Counted from the first letter of the stretch, positions 26,001 to 37,931 are shown. The stretch: DNA of 64,000 bases from Mantis religiosa (GCA_030765055.1 CM060947.1:54189895-54253894); one strand, 5' to 3'. Notes: generated by a model not told the origin, from the letters alone. Made by a program: numbers and translations.

Positions 26001-26383
26001 ATCCTACCATCCTGAATTCAATATCCTACCATCCTGAATTCAATATCCTACCATCCTGAATTCAAACTCCTACCATCCTGAATTCAATATCCTACCATCC
26101 TGAAATCAATATCCTACCATCGTGAATTCAATATCCTACCATCCTGAATTCAATATCCTACAATCCTGAATTCAATATCACACCATCCTGAATTCAATAT
26201 CCTACCATCCTGAATTCAATATCCTACCATCCTGAATTCAATGTGCTACCATCCTGAATTCAATATCCTACCATCCTGAATTCAATATCCTATCATCCTG
26301 AATTCAATATCCTACCATTATGAATTCAATATCCTATCATCCTAAATTCAATATCCTATCATTATGAATTCAATATCCAACGT
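23099..26383. repeat. 22-bp satellite array (~149 copies) with an EcoRI site per unit
   Basis: The unit is aattcaatatcctaccatcctg. Nearly all units keep GAATTC. Variation is concentrated at four positions, giving types cctacc, catacc, cctatc, gctacc and a cataccaccc variant. The order of types is not random: a run of 34 units starting near 23297 recurs from 24045, with offset 748 bp (34 x 22), indicating higher-order duplication. Edge units are more diverged (26060-26383). 22 is not a multiple of 3, so no long frame exists. Confidence 0.98.
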
Positions 26384-27624
26384 AAAACTTACATAAAATA
26401 AAAGTTAGAAAATATATCACGTGAGGATAATGCAGAAGGCTACTTTTAATATATGAACCAGGCGGTTGACAAATATTGAAATATATGATACATCATCTAC
26501 CTAACAAATGATGGAAGAAGTAAAATAAGCAATACATCAACAGGAGTTTGGATGCGACAGTAGTGAAATCTTGCGGCAAAAGCCTAACTCAAGTGCGCAC
26601 AATGCAAAGCTTTGAGCATCATACAGGTTATATTTACACACAGCGTGCACATTATAAAATTACAGCGCTTTAAAACGCCTTTTAGCGTAAAAGCACGTAA
26701 TGCCAGCGGAATGACATAACACACAGTTATCATGGATCACGCAGAAGGTCACGCATGAAATGTTACACTTTTATCCACTGCCGTCCGTGCTTACATATAT
26801 TTCTATGTATCTGCAGAAAAAAATAAAAAAGGGTTAACCTGCAGGAAACATGGCTTTTCACAACTGATGACATAAACCAAAATGTTTTGTTGAAGTTAAA
26901 ACAAGCAAACACTGCCAGAAATCTATTTTGTAAACAATAATATTATTGTTACATATTATCCCCATATGTTAAATTTCATAACAGGAAATCGTAAAGAATT
27001 TCATTTGATCCGCAAGCTGAATATGATAACTTCGCGAGTTTAATTTTCTAAACAATTGTGCCCAGAGAGGTTAGGAGATATTACGTAAACTTTTTGCCTT
27101 TTTAAACATGTTCTTTTACCTTTATTGCCCTCATCTGTCACACTCTTGTATTCTAAAGACCTGAGGCTATTTTCAGCGCTGAATGATGCTTTTCACACTC
27201 ACTGCCATATCTTTACATAGATTGTTTATGCTTCACGTAAACTGGTGCCAAGCTTGATCCTTGCAGTTGATCAAGCCAGCTGTAACAGTCATATGTTTTC
27301 GATTTCTTGAAATTACCGCAGTCAGCTTTTTTACACTATCTACTGTTTTCCTTCGGAGAGTATAAATGCTATTTATGGCACTTGCGAGTTTATTAACGAG
27401 TGAAAAAATGTAACGTGCCCAGGGCTTAAATTTTAAGAGCAGCCCCATAGGTAATTTTACCCTCTAGCTAAGAAAAGTTCGACTAAAATTATGAAATATA
27501 TAAATGTTAAAAATTATTTTACAAATGATTTAGAATACATGTTTTACTAGGTATAAGATGATATTGGAGGCTATGGATAGAGACGAATCGTGACTATGGT
27601 GATGCTAAAATAACAAATGCTGAA
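26384..27624. other. no recognisable feature
   Basis: AT-rich flank of the satellite. Short open frames only (for example 27233-27448 minus) with no motif. Confidence 0.3.
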
Positions 27625-27812
27625 CTGTGTGTCAAAATGAGTGATTCAGGCGTCGAAAGTTTTATACCTGAAGAAATTACAGAAGCTCGAACTGCTAATC
27701 TTAGTTTGCCACCACAGAAGTCATCTGCAATTTATGACAAAGGCCTACTTTTCACTAACAAAAGTGTCGCGTAATGATGTGCTTTTTATTCTAGTTGCGG
27801 ATAAAATATATT
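27625..27812 (+). pseudogene. fragment of an insect repeat-encoded protein (possibly tyrosine-recombinase-like)
   Basis: Reads IPEEITEARTANLSLPPQKS, then with a frame change YDKAYFSLTKVSRNDV. This resembles the N-terminal segment of Crypton-like or related insect repeat proteins (P-x-K-S-x-x-x-Y-x-K-x-Y), but the match is short. The last 75 bp recur at 29190-29268. Confidence 0.35.
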
Positions 27813-28169
27813 AGTACATTGTAGATGTGTGTTTGTTTCTTGCTTTTCAGATAACTAAAGAAAAATTTAACATCGGACTAAGCAAGTAATCGATGGTCGC
27901 AGAGATTATATTGATGTATACACTCTTTGAACTGTTATTTCTCCGCAACGAAATGAGATAGATATACAGATTTGTTATGTATGATCCCCAAGGTACTGGA
28001 AAAGCAGAACAACACGTTCATAGATCTTCACGTCTTTATAAACAACAATGACGGCGAGATTATGATTCGAGGAACGTAAGTGGATACTGAAGTATTATTG
28101 GAAAGCGGAGAATGCTGTTGAAGTGTAATGACGTTGAATGGTTAAATTTGGGACCCCATCACCAACAAA

Positions 28170-29150
28170 GGTAACAATAACAGGAATTTGAAACAAGTTT
28201 GAAGACGATGAATGATGGAAGATATATGAAAGTCCGGTGCGGAAGAAAGAGATGTTCCACGAGAGTACTGTTGCAGTCCGTCAGGTTTTCGCACGATCCC
28301 CTCGCGAAGTAAGTGAGGCAATGTTCTCGTGAGGTTGGTATCAAGAAAAGCAGTGTTCATCGAATTTTGGAAGACTTACATTCCAAAACTTCTCCACGCA
28401 CTAAGTGAGCACGATCCAGATTGACAACTGCACTTTTGTGAGTGGCTCCTGCAGAAGCGTGGCGAAAGGAAAAATTTTCTAGACTCAGTTGTTTGGTCAA
28501 ACTTAATGCCACAATTATTTAATATAATTGTGTGTACTGGGCTAACCAAAACCCACAATCATTCAAGAAAAGACCGTCAATCTTCCAGGAGTAACGCTAT
28601 GGTGAGGTTTGTCTTCCCAAGGATTAATTGGGCCGTACTTCTTCTAAGAAACTGTCACGGGTCAAAGTTACCTGGAAATGTTGGAAATCATGATTCCACG
28701 TATTTGAGAATAAAAATTAGGCTTTTTCCAACAAGACGGAGCTCCACTTCACTTTCATATCAATGTGATAAATTTTCTCTGTCGCACATTAAATCAAAGA
28801 TGGGTAGGACGACGAAGAGGACGTGCTGTGGAGTTCCCAACATGATCTCCTTATTTAAGTCCTCTAAACTTCTTTCTTTAGGAAAGTTTAAGGTATATGA
28901 TGTACGCCACAAAGCCACAAACACTGGAGGAACTGAGAATTCAAATTGAACACGCCATCAATGGCGTGTATCGCTCTGTCCAACACGTTGTTGGGAGTGT
29001 ACTGTGATACGATGTGAGCTTTTTGAACATGTACAGGCTTAAGAAATAACAGTTCAAAAGTGCATACATCAATTTGGGCACTCTGTATGTCTTTGACACT
29101 ACACTAGACCAGGTGTTCCTGAAGAATAAGGTGCTTTTGTTTCGCAATTT
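28170..29150 (+). pseudogene. IS630/Tc3-like transposase pseudogene
   Basis: Scattered frames contain SSVHRILEDLHSKTSPRTK (HTH end), then VTWKCWKS/YLEMLEI, then FFQQDGAPLHFHINVINFLC (second Asp motif), WVGRRGRGR, SPYLSPLNFFL (third acidic site replaced, N where D is usual) and PQTLEELRIQIEHAINGVYR. The order matches full-length IS630-type transposases. Many stops and frameshifts; terminal repeats were not found. Confidence 0.75.
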
Positions 29151-29189
29151 TAATTTTATTTTTCTACTTGACCTGCTATGTTGTCTCTG

Positions 29190-29268
29190 GTAGACAAGGC
29201 CTACTTTTTAGTGACAAAAGTATCACGCAATGATGCGTTTGTTTTCTTACAGTGGCGGATAAAATAGA
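29190..29268 (+). pseudogene. second copy of the DKAYF...VSRND fragment
   Basis: gacaaggcctactttttagtgacaaaagtatc... matches 27735-27812 in the same orientation. The two copies flank the IS630-type pseudogene. Confidence 0.5.
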
Positions 29269-32209
29269 ACACACGTACGTATACATTTTTATCCACTTCT
29301 CTAACTGTATTTACATTAAGAGGGTTATAAAATCTATACTAAACAAAAATATGAAGAAAATGTATCGCATTATGAACACACGGTAACATTCTGTTTGAAT
29401 TTTGCATCAGTTCGGCGATAATGGTGTTCAAGCTTTTAACGTGACCGTTAATTTAGGTAGTGATTTTTTATTTAAATGCAGTAAAGCCAGTAAATTTGTC
29501 CAATATTAGTCGCAGAGGTAAACGGCCAGCTGATAGAAGCTTTGAGCTTTGCAAATGGCACGTAAAATAAAGAATTTCGCATAATACCGGTAAACAAACT
29601 AATGCATCTCGCAACAACGGCTTTCATATTTTAAATAGCATTATTACGGAGATTAGGAACAATGAATTAATTTATGCCCTCGGTTAATTAATACTAGAAG
29701 CGCAGGATAAATTGTATATACCTAAAAGTGCCGTTGGGTTACTTTGCATGGTTCAATGGAAACTCGTGGAAATCAAACTTGTTCCTGAAAATTATTTATA
29801 GCATGGTAAAAGTGAGGGCAATGAATTCGAAAGCTGTGCAATGCTCTTAACTTTGAATAAACTGAATTAATATGTTCATATCTGCCAGTGGTCCAGTTAA
29901 AACTGAGTAATAAATATTAGAATGTGACCACAATAGCTAATAAGCTGCTTTTAGAGCCTCTATCAGTGGGGTTTACCTCCAAAAGCTTTGGGGCTCAGGG
30001 CTCTCAATCCCTCGGCTACACTAAAGCATTCGAAACGTGATCTCTGTGTAGCTCTAAAACTACTTTCATCAACTTTAAAGGCAACTGCAATGGTTTTCTA
30101 CTATTATTTATATTATAGATCTTAAACTTAGCCCCCAAAATAAAACAAGCATTCTAACTTTTGTCACTTAACTTCTTCTGTGTATGGATTTCCAATTCAT
30201 ATAAATATGAAGTACTTTAGCTGTTTTATATGAATACTCATATTGTAATTATCATATTTACATTTATGAAACTGTTTCAAATTCTGAGTTTTCAACTAAA
30301 ACCTAATATAAAAGTGGAAAAGTACTTAAATAGTATATATGTATTTGGTCATAGCATTTTTTTAATCGAAGCAGTGAAGGTAAGAAAAAATAGAACGTCA
30401 ACGAAATTTTTGTTTAAAAGTTCTGTTTAATTATAATAAATATTTTTTGTGAAGTTTGATGTTCCTAGGCTTCTTTTAAAAGACAACAATGAGCAATAGC
30501 ACCTCTAATGTTAGTGCTGTATTTAATCCTTAACGACATTAAACAGTACTACAGCTTTAACAAAACACTGGCAATCGTTTTATGAAGCCTTGTTAATCCC
30601 ATTGTATCTACACGCCCGTCCCCAAATGCTACAGACCATTTCTGTCGACTCCTGGACAGAGTTAGATAACGCCGGCTGTCTTTGGGTGTCTACTTTCTCC
30701 ATGTTGCAATTTTTTCCTTCGTTGTAAATAAAAAGTGCTTTTCTTCAGGTCTTGTAAAATATTCTCATCTATAGTTTGCAACAGAATGTGTAACAAATTC
30801 ACTCTTATATGTAATTGTAAAATGGTCACTTGTTCTCAAGTTTATGAAAACATTAATGTAGAAAGGAATTTCTCATAAATGATAAAAAAGTGAGAAATAC
30901 ATGCTGCTCCAAAAGTTACAGTGAAGTTACCATTACCGTGTAGTAAGGTTGGAACATTCTCCTGCGATCTTGCTCTGGCATTTTGGAATCTATTAAATCT
31001 TGACATGAAGGATCTATAATTTTCAAACTGATTAGGAGAAAGACATGTGGATGTTTAGAAAACATATTTTTCATCCAAAATAAATATATGCACATTACAG
31101 AATGTATACAGTTTATAACTGGTTGAATTCACACTTGAATTACTAAGACAAAGAAATGATATGAAATGTTAATAAGCACTCCCTATACCTACCTGTAGAC
31201 AGAGCAAGTATTGTACAGAGAGTTCACAGAAATGCATTTGCGAGTTCCGTGATTGGAAATGCAAAATATCAGATAAATGACATACACGTGAAAGTACGTC
31301 TATAGAAAATACATCATGGAATAGGCATCCACTTTTACTTATGAGTAACCTTTTATATCCTTTATGCATGAATCATTCTACCACTCTTCTTCTAATTGCT
31401 AAACGTATATCCCAGTCACTTAAATGAAAGCGATTCATATGTTTAGACTGAAACGAAATGGACTGGATGTGCATTTAAAGTATGAATACAAATCCCAGCC
31501 ACGTGCGTATGCATGGAAGGGGTCCACATAAACCAATCGTAGATAATATTTACAATCGCAGAGATTTTTATTTAAGTTAAAAGACACAATAGTGTTCAAA
31601 TAATATAATAATTTATCGCATACAAATATCCCTAAATTTTAATTCCAACATAATATGAAACTAACAAACAATAGAAAAATTTTAAAACATTTAGCAAACA
31701 AGCTTTTTGATTGAGGGGCAACTAGATAGAGGATAAAGGGTATATGGGGAAAGTGAGTCAAATAAGGCAACGGACTGTAAGACGAAGCGATTGTTCAAAA
31801 GGAAAGATAAAAAAAGACTGTGCATTATATATGTACCTATACCAGAAAATGGAAAGCGAAGAAAAAAAAACAAAATACAAGCAATAATTATTAATACGAG
31901 ACAAAGAGCTAACTTTTCAATAACATGAAATAGAAAATCTTATGTTTAGCAGTTATATTTTTAAATTAATATTTTATCTCTCTCTCTCCGGTTACTAGTT
32001 ATGTAAAGGTTATTCACAAATTATTACAAAATTCAAAATATACATTTTGTTTCTTCATAAAAATATCTTGTATATGTGATATTTTAATAACATGCTATTG
32101 AATTAATTTATCAAAAGCCAATTTTTTGAGGCATAAAGTGCAGCTTGCGCTGGAGGATTTCTTCTGGTAATATTCCCGTCTCAAGTTTGATATCTAAGCG
32201 AACTTTTGC
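29269..32209. other. nearly 3 kb AT-rich without features
   Basis: No family-recognisable ORF, tRNA or repeat. The longest frames (30230-30430 plus, 31169-31369 minus) are unremarkable. Confidence 0.35.
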
Positions 32210-32533
32210 GCGCGCGCGCACGCACACACACACACACGCACACCCACACCCACCCACACACGCACACCCACACGCACACACCCCACCACACCCACACCCC
32301 ACCACACCCCCACACCCACACCCACCCACACACGCACATACACACGCACACACCCACACACAAACACCCACACGCCCACACCCTACCCATACCCATACCC
32401 ACACCCACACCCCCACACCCACAACCACACTCCCACACAAACACCCACACCCACACACCCCACCCATACCCATACCCCACCCATACCCATACCTACACCC
32501 ACACCCACACAAACACCCACACCCACACACACC
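32210..32533. repeat. CA/CCCACA-rich simple repeat
   Basis: Begins with (CG)n(CA)n, then interspersed cccaca, accccac and cccata hexamers for about 320 bp. G is nearly absent on the plus strand. Long His/Pro/Thr or Gly/Val/Cys/Trp frames on both strands are artefacts. Confidence 0.95.
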
Positions 32534-32540
32534 TACGCCT

Positions 32541-32640
32541 CGAATCTCGGTGAAAGTAAGTTATCTGGATAAGGTTTTTTCCGGGGTTTCCATTATTTTG
32601 AAAGATGAACGTCGGGAGTCACTTAGCCCAGGTAGGTTTC
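32541..32640 (+). mobile_element. SINE-A 5'/middle part, interrupted
   Basis: cgaatctcggtgaaagtaag, then ttatctggataaggtttttt and ccggggtttcc match the SINE-A centre. It breaks after cacttagcccagg. A SINE-A 3' end reappears at 33386-33436. Confidence 0.75.
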
Positions 32641-33385
32641 ATTTGTAGCTCTCATTCGGGAGGCCCAGGTTCGATTCCCGTGAACTTGGATTTATTCGGG
32701 GGCTTTCTCGGGTCATCAGGTGAATGCTGGATAAGTCAATTACATCGCCCGAATTTCCTATCCCTCCACTTCATCTCTGACGGTGGGTGTTTCGGCGCAG
32801 CATGGCAGGATGATATGCTCTGAATACAACTTCCGCCTCCGGTAGGACGGACTCCGGTCTACAAAACCAGTCTGGTGGACCGTTTGCGGACCACAGTCAG
32901 GTGAACTGCTGCTTGTGCTGACCTGCCGGGGAAATGAAATGTGTAGTGTTTAACGCCCGCTTTTACTACATATGGCACCGCAGGCGATGACACTGATGAT
33001 ACATGAGATGAAGATGGAGCACCGGTGGAATGAGATGGTGGGGGAAACCGGAGGTCCCGGAGAAAACCCGCCCCAGCGCCGTGTTGTCCACCACATATCT
33101 CACTTTGCGGTCGCCTGGGATCGAACCCGGACCGCCTTGGTGAGAGCCAAGTGGTCTAACCACTGAGCCACGGCGCGGCCGCGCCTGCCGGGGAGTGTCC
33201 AACTAGTAGAATGTCTGGACCCTGCCTTCTACACTCTCGTGACACCTTGGGAAGGCTGACCTTGGTATCCTACTGCCTAATCCTTACATTAGGGGCATAG
33301 GTACAATAGATCAAGACTAGTCGCAGTGTCGAATCCCCTCCGTACCATAATCCAATGCAACACTTGGCTCGTTTTAGCTTTATCG
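32641..33385 (+). repeat. repeat family E (SINE-like), interrupted by SINE-C
   Basis: Starts with a B-box-like ccaggttcgattcccg and includes catggcaggatgatatgctctga, then ctccggtaggacggactccgg and gaccctgccttctac. The same order of blocks occurs on the minus strand at 45305-45640. A SINE-C copy is inserted at 32933-33183. Confidence 0.65.
32933..33183 (-). mobile_element. SINE-C, complete, with 11-bp target duplication
   Basis: A tRNA-derived SINE, about 251 bp, on the minus strand: head gccgtggctcagtggttaga (A box), tRNA-like with CTC in anticodon position (Glu-like, tentative), B box gggttcgatccc, then a unique body ending aaacactacacatttc. It is flanked by cctgccgggga at 32922-32932 and 33184-33194. 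It is the best-preserved single SINE insertion in the window. Confidence 0.92.
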
Positions 33386-33436
33386 CCCATTTCATTAATT
33401 ATCCGATATGAACTATATTGGAGGAGGTAGATAATT
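33386..33436 (+). mobile_element. SINE-A 3' end
   Basis: gcccatttcattaattatccgatatg...ttggaggagg corresponds to the SINE-A 3' end, which suggests repeat E was inserted into a SINE-A whose front part is 32541-32640. Confidence 0.65.
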
Positions 33437-34695
33437 TAAACAAAATCTTCCTTTTTCTGTAAAAATTTTGTTTTGGATTTAAAGCGTGTATTTCGACTGA
33501 ATCTCAATACTGAACTTTTGAACTGAATACATTTCTTTCTCTGCTAACTACAAGTAGAGGAACTACGTAAACCTGCCATCTTAAAACTGGCTTAAAAATA
33601 GTTAACGAAAAGTGTAGCTCAGGGTTCAAGTCGCAGAAAGTTGCCGCGGGATTTATTTAAATGTAGACGAATGACGGTAAAATTTGTGAAGTTAAATCCC
33701 AATGATCCAAGATTGTTGACAATCTACCAGGATTCAATTCCCCAATTACATATGTGCTCATCTCTGCTCTTGTGCTGTAGTGGCGAAATGACGCCTTTGT
33801 TGACAACACCAGAAAGCATCCTAAGTAAATAAATAGGGTTGGATACGTAGATATGTACCTCGGTCAGAGACGGTGAAAGTCGTCACACCAACTCTAAAAT
33901 AAATTCCTTAGCTATTCTGGCGAGTTTATTCACATTCCAGTACTTCTTATTCAAGTTTAAGACGGGACCCACACTCGGAAGTTTTGCTGTGAAAGTAATT
34001 ATTCATGTCGCGAAAAAGGCGGTCGGTAAAAATACGGTCGGTCCAACCTTCTAGTCTGGTAGTTAGAACTTCCAGTATGTAAAGTAAGTACTGAATTTCT
34101 TTTACTGCTGCGTGTTAATATTGAACGATAGTCTTCATCCTAAGGGTAATAATTTTGACAAGTGTTTTGACTAAAAGTATCGATTTTTTTACATTTTCCC
34201 AGGCTATGGATTAGCACAGTTAAAGGTTCCCGATCATATTTGCCTGTTTAAAGCCAGCTTTGTCTTTATTTAGCTAACAAAATCAAACAATTCTATAGTT
34301 AAAACTGCAATATATGATGTTACACAAGGCCTGCATGATATAACATCTGACTCGAGTTTTCACATTCTTTGATTCCTTAAAAACCGAACCTCTCACCACA
34401 ACAAAAGCCATAAATTGTAATCGGAGTGAGCAAGGCAATATGTCTACTCAAATTAAAATGTTGGAACTAAATATAAAACTCACCTAAAAGTGTTTCTTCT
34501 TTGTATAAGATCACATTAGCTACTTGCACAGGTCTAAAAGACATAGTGGCCCTAATGAACGCGTCAGCCCGTCTGTCCTGTCTCATAACCACTGCCAGGT
34601 GAAACAGTTACGTCACGGTATACAATAATAAGACACCTCAAGGCCAGCATATAGTGACCCGCTTTGTAACGAAATGACTACTACCTTCCTCTTGT
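33437..34695. other. no recognisable feature
   Basis: AT-rich; no ORF with a motif and no repeat family. Confidence 0.3.
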
Positions 34696-34708
34696 GCGTA
34701 CCACGAAG

Positions 34709-35213
34709 GATGGATGAATAATTGGGTTTAAGGGTGCTCAACTACAAGGTCATCGGTGCCCCTGAAAGCCAATGGGGTTAAAATCTATATAAAAGCCTAA
34801 AACTGACAGTTAAATAAAATCAAGTTAAAAACCCATAGAACGGTAACTCAAATACTAAAAGAAAGCTTAAAACCATAAAAAGAATAAAATTCCAAATTAA
34901 TGGGTCCTATATTCTAAACTTTAGATTTAAAATGAAATCTAAAACCTTGGTCACCGCTTGCTCGTCGTCCACCAGGGTCTCCGCCATGCTGGCCGGCAGC
35001 TGGAGGGACCTGCGGAGATGTGCTAAACTAAAACAATCTAAAAGTACGTGGCGGACCGTCAGAAATGAACCGCACAGCGGACAAACAGGTTCTGGGGCCC
35101 TAAAATAGCAGTGCCCAATACGCAGCCGAGCCAATATCACCTCCTCGCGCCGGAATAATCGACAGGAGGTCGCCCAGTGAATCGGAAGCTCCTTCACGGT
35201 CCTTAGCTTTTTG
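34709..35213 (-). mobile_element. 5'-truncated non-LTR retrotransposon with 13-bp target duplication
   Basis: A 505-bp insertion flanked by gcgtaccacgaag (34696-34708) and gcgtactacgaag (35214-35226), one mismatch. On the minus strand it carries the ORF2 C-terminus and a 3' UTR ending ...gatgaccttgtagttgagcac...taaacccaattattcatcc, the type of tail I associate with jockey/I-like insect elements. Truncation at the 5' end and the duplication are hallmarks of target-primed reverse transcription. Confidence 0.9.
34907..35213 (-). pseudogene. non-LTR ORF2 C-terminal domain
   Basis: Open frame with LPIHWATSCRLFRREEVILA, then RLRIGHCYFRAPEPVCPLCG and VRHVLLDCFSLAHLRR. The RLRIGH...CPLCG...H-x4-C arrangement follows the RNase H or post-RT region in insect non-LTR ORF2 proteins. 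The frame is intact to its stop at 34907, so the insertion is relatively young, but without upstream RT it is non-functional. Confidence 0.85.
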
Positions 35214-35442
35214 GCGTACTACGAAGAATATAATAATTAGACTATTTCTGTAGAGTTTACATTTTCTCAGTTCTTGAACCCCAAGTGTACCAAATTTTGT
35301 CGGAAATATGCCTACGAAACTCACAGATAATATAGATAAGTGAAATTGCAGAGAAATTAGCTGATATAAACACGATGTATTACGTCATCCTCCAATAAAC
35401 CGATTATAAAACATTTCAACTCCTCAATTACTCTGTCGCCCT

Positions 35443-35645
35443 CCGTGAGTGCAAGTAGCGTGTTAGAGACCTGTCTAGAGGTCGCAAGTTCAAAGCTTCT
35501 GGATGGCGATGGATTTACTTTGGGCGTAAACACTTTTATAATGACTTCCTTCAAAATGGAAGTAAAGCCGGTGGTCCCGTGACGTAGATTTACGGCAGTA
35601 AAAGAACCTCAAATCTGAGCAAAATTAAGCGGTTCTTCACGCTAT
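35443..35645 (+). mobile_element. SINE-D copy
   Basis: tRNA-like head (gtagcgtgttagagacctg, B-box-like ggtcgcaagttcaaag) followed by a body ending tacggcagtaaaagaacctc. The 3' part (ggaagtaaagccgg ... tttacggc ... gtaaaag) recurs at 50849-50938. Confidence 0.6.
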
Positions 35646-37028
35646 ATGTGAAATGAAACACAGAATCATAACAATTAAAGATCGTCCATTAAATAGAGAA
35701 AAAGTCTCCGAAGTTAATATTCAGGCCTTGGTTCGCAATGACATGCTAAATATATCTGAAAGCTGTACTTAAAATAGGATTTAAATTAACCACGTGATAT
35801 GAAAATACTCTCCGCCCAAACTCATCAAATATTGAAATTGCAGGCAATATTTTATTTCCCTTGTCCGTCTGGAACATAAATACTTAACAGTGATGAAAGG
35901 AATATGAAAATTCTGAGTAAGTTTCGAAGTCACTCTGCTTGCACTTCCCACACATTTTGTCCCTACAGTCGACCCTTACTTATGCGTTATTAACTTCAAC
36001 TTTTTACGTAAATACACTGTAAATTCTTTAGCCACTGAGCTTGGTCCGCTCAGTTAGAATGCATTTCGGTTACACTTTTTTGTTAATACGTCACAGTTTT
36101 CTAGTCCGTATAGGCAAATTATTTACATTTAAATACTCATTTGTTAGGTTTACGCAATGTTAAGTTATATCAAATATAGTTTCCGTATAGTACATTATTG
36201 CTGTTGTAGCATTAAACAATAGTCATATTGGATGATGCATCAATATTTTCAGAATGTAATATTGCTGGGCAAACAATAGATTGTGTGATAAAGAAGTAGG
36301 TCTAAATAATGAAAGTATTCAATTGTTGCAGAAGTAATTCAAGCTCAATGATTTTTATAATTACAAATGATTACAGCATTTCTGTGATGAATGATAGTGC
36401 ATATAATTAAGTACTGCATGACTGTAAACCTCAAAAGGAAGAAAAAGGAAAAGAAAAAAGGAAAGGAAATAAAGGAAAATTACTATTTTTAAAGCAGTAT
36501 AAAGCCGTAAATATCTATTTTTATTTCAAATATGAACAACAATACTTATGTACATACAGAAGTACTCTAAACGGTGTATTGCGTTTAGTGTTTACGAGCA
36601 CGTTTTTGTTTTGTTCATTTGTTTCTCACACAATTCAATAAGTACTAGGCTTCCAATTTTGGTTGTTAGCTGTCAAGTTTCTGCTCCCTTGATACTGCAG
36701 CTTCAGGCCCCATGTTATAATCGTAGTCTGACAGGGTGTTTACTATTGCACCAAACCACAAATTTAACTAACTACACGCGTCGTTTTGTAATCAACCAGT
36801 TAATTTAAACTACAGTGTTAGTTAACCTGAAGCCTGAGAAAATAAGACGATCGCTAATGTTCTTCCTACACTGCAACTGCTTGTAGCTTTACCAACTTAA
36901 AAAATATATTCTGAAATAACGCCATTTACAATAAAAATTAAGCACAACACTTTAATTAATGTGATTTTTCACAATTAAAAATAGTAAGTATTGTGATGAA
37001 AGAACTGTAGCCCCTTAATTATAATCAC
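35646..37028. other. no recognisable feature
   Basis: AT-rich. An 86-codon frame at 36548-36808 lacks motifs and is not called. Confidence 0.3.
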
Positions 37029-37041
37029 CAATTTATTAGTC

Positions 37042-37274
37042 GTTTTTTAATTTACGTATCCTCCAACGTTAAGTCATGTCGGATGGTAAATGAAATGGGT
37101 GCAATGATGCTCAAATGTGTCCAGGGTCCATGGAGCTTAGAACATTTGTCTTATAAGGATAAGGGAAAACCCGGAAAAAACCTTATCCAGGTAACTCACG
37201 CTGGCCGAGATTCTAGCTTGAGACCTCTTGAACGTGAGGCAGACACGCTACCCTCTACGCTACTTAGGGGGGCA
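37042..37274 (-). mobile_element. SINE-A, near full length
   Basis: Complete from the tRNA-like head (minus) to a ggatacgtaaattaaaaaa tail. Flanks caatttattagtc (37029-37041) and caatttacttgtc (37273-37285) form a probable 13-bp target duplication with two mismatches. Confidence 0.85.
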
Positions 37275-37498
37275 ATTTACTTGTCAGTTTGTTCGTAATA
37301 AAAATGTCCTAATAATGTTCAGTTGACTACTTAATCACTATTTAAATCTCTTTGGTATAGAGACAGTCAATTGATGCTGATAGAATCATGTTTACGTAAT
37401 TCATAGATTAATGGCACTAGGGGGTCGCTAGCTTTTACAACTAGACTTAATTACCAAGTAACTATTGTTATTTTAATAGAAATCCTACAATAAAGTAT
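37275..37498. other. short spacer
   Basis: Nothing recognised between the SINE and the LTR. Confidence 0.3.
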
Positions 37499-37931
37499 TG
37501 TCATGAGGCGCTTGTTATTTGGCGAGAGAGAGAGATAGAAGTGGGGAGTGAAAGAGAGAGATAGTGCCCAAGCCACGCCCATGCTCGCACTAGTAGAGAC
37601 GGAGCAGGGAGAGAAAGAGCCAAAGAAATGTCTGGCCAGCTCTCTCTCCTTCGCGTGCCGCCACGAAAAGCCGTGAAGCTTCGGGTGGCTTCGCCAACCT
37701 TCTTTAGGTTTTAAGGAACTTCGAGAAGCAGCTGTTCGTGTATAAATAAGAGTTTGGAGGGAGCCAAGTGATGTGCAGAGTAGCAGTCAGACGAGAGCTG
37801 TTAATGGTGCAGGTGAACGTGTTGCATCATTATGCTGATATCAGAGTTGCACAAGTGTCTTTCTACGGAAACAAAGAGCATTTTGAATTTCTACAAACTG
37901 GACTTTTAATTTTACGAACCCACAAAGTTAA
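37499..37931 (+). mobile_element. solo LTR (LTR retrotransposon remnant)
   Basis: Begins TGTCATGAGG and has a TATA box (tataaataag, 37741) with downstream putative transcript start. It ends acgaacccacaaagttaa, closely like the end of the solo LTR at 59289-59829. The flanking agtat (37494-37498 and 37932-37936) is a plausible 5-bp duplication. No internal coding region adjoins either side, so the element was reduced to one LTR by recombination. A GA-rich block lies at the front. Confidence 0.75.

Noticed and set aside
23099..26383. CRISPR-like array of short repeats
   Set aside because: Units are contiguous with no unique spacers and the genome is eukaryotic; this is a satellite.
32210..32533. 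Telomere-like repeat
   Set aside because: The hexamers are CCCACA/CCCATA mixtures, not the insect TTAGG type, and are interrupted.
32111..32648. Overlapping His/Pro/Thr and Gly/Val/Cys/Trp frames on both strands
   Set aside because: Translations of a CA/CCCACA simple repeat.
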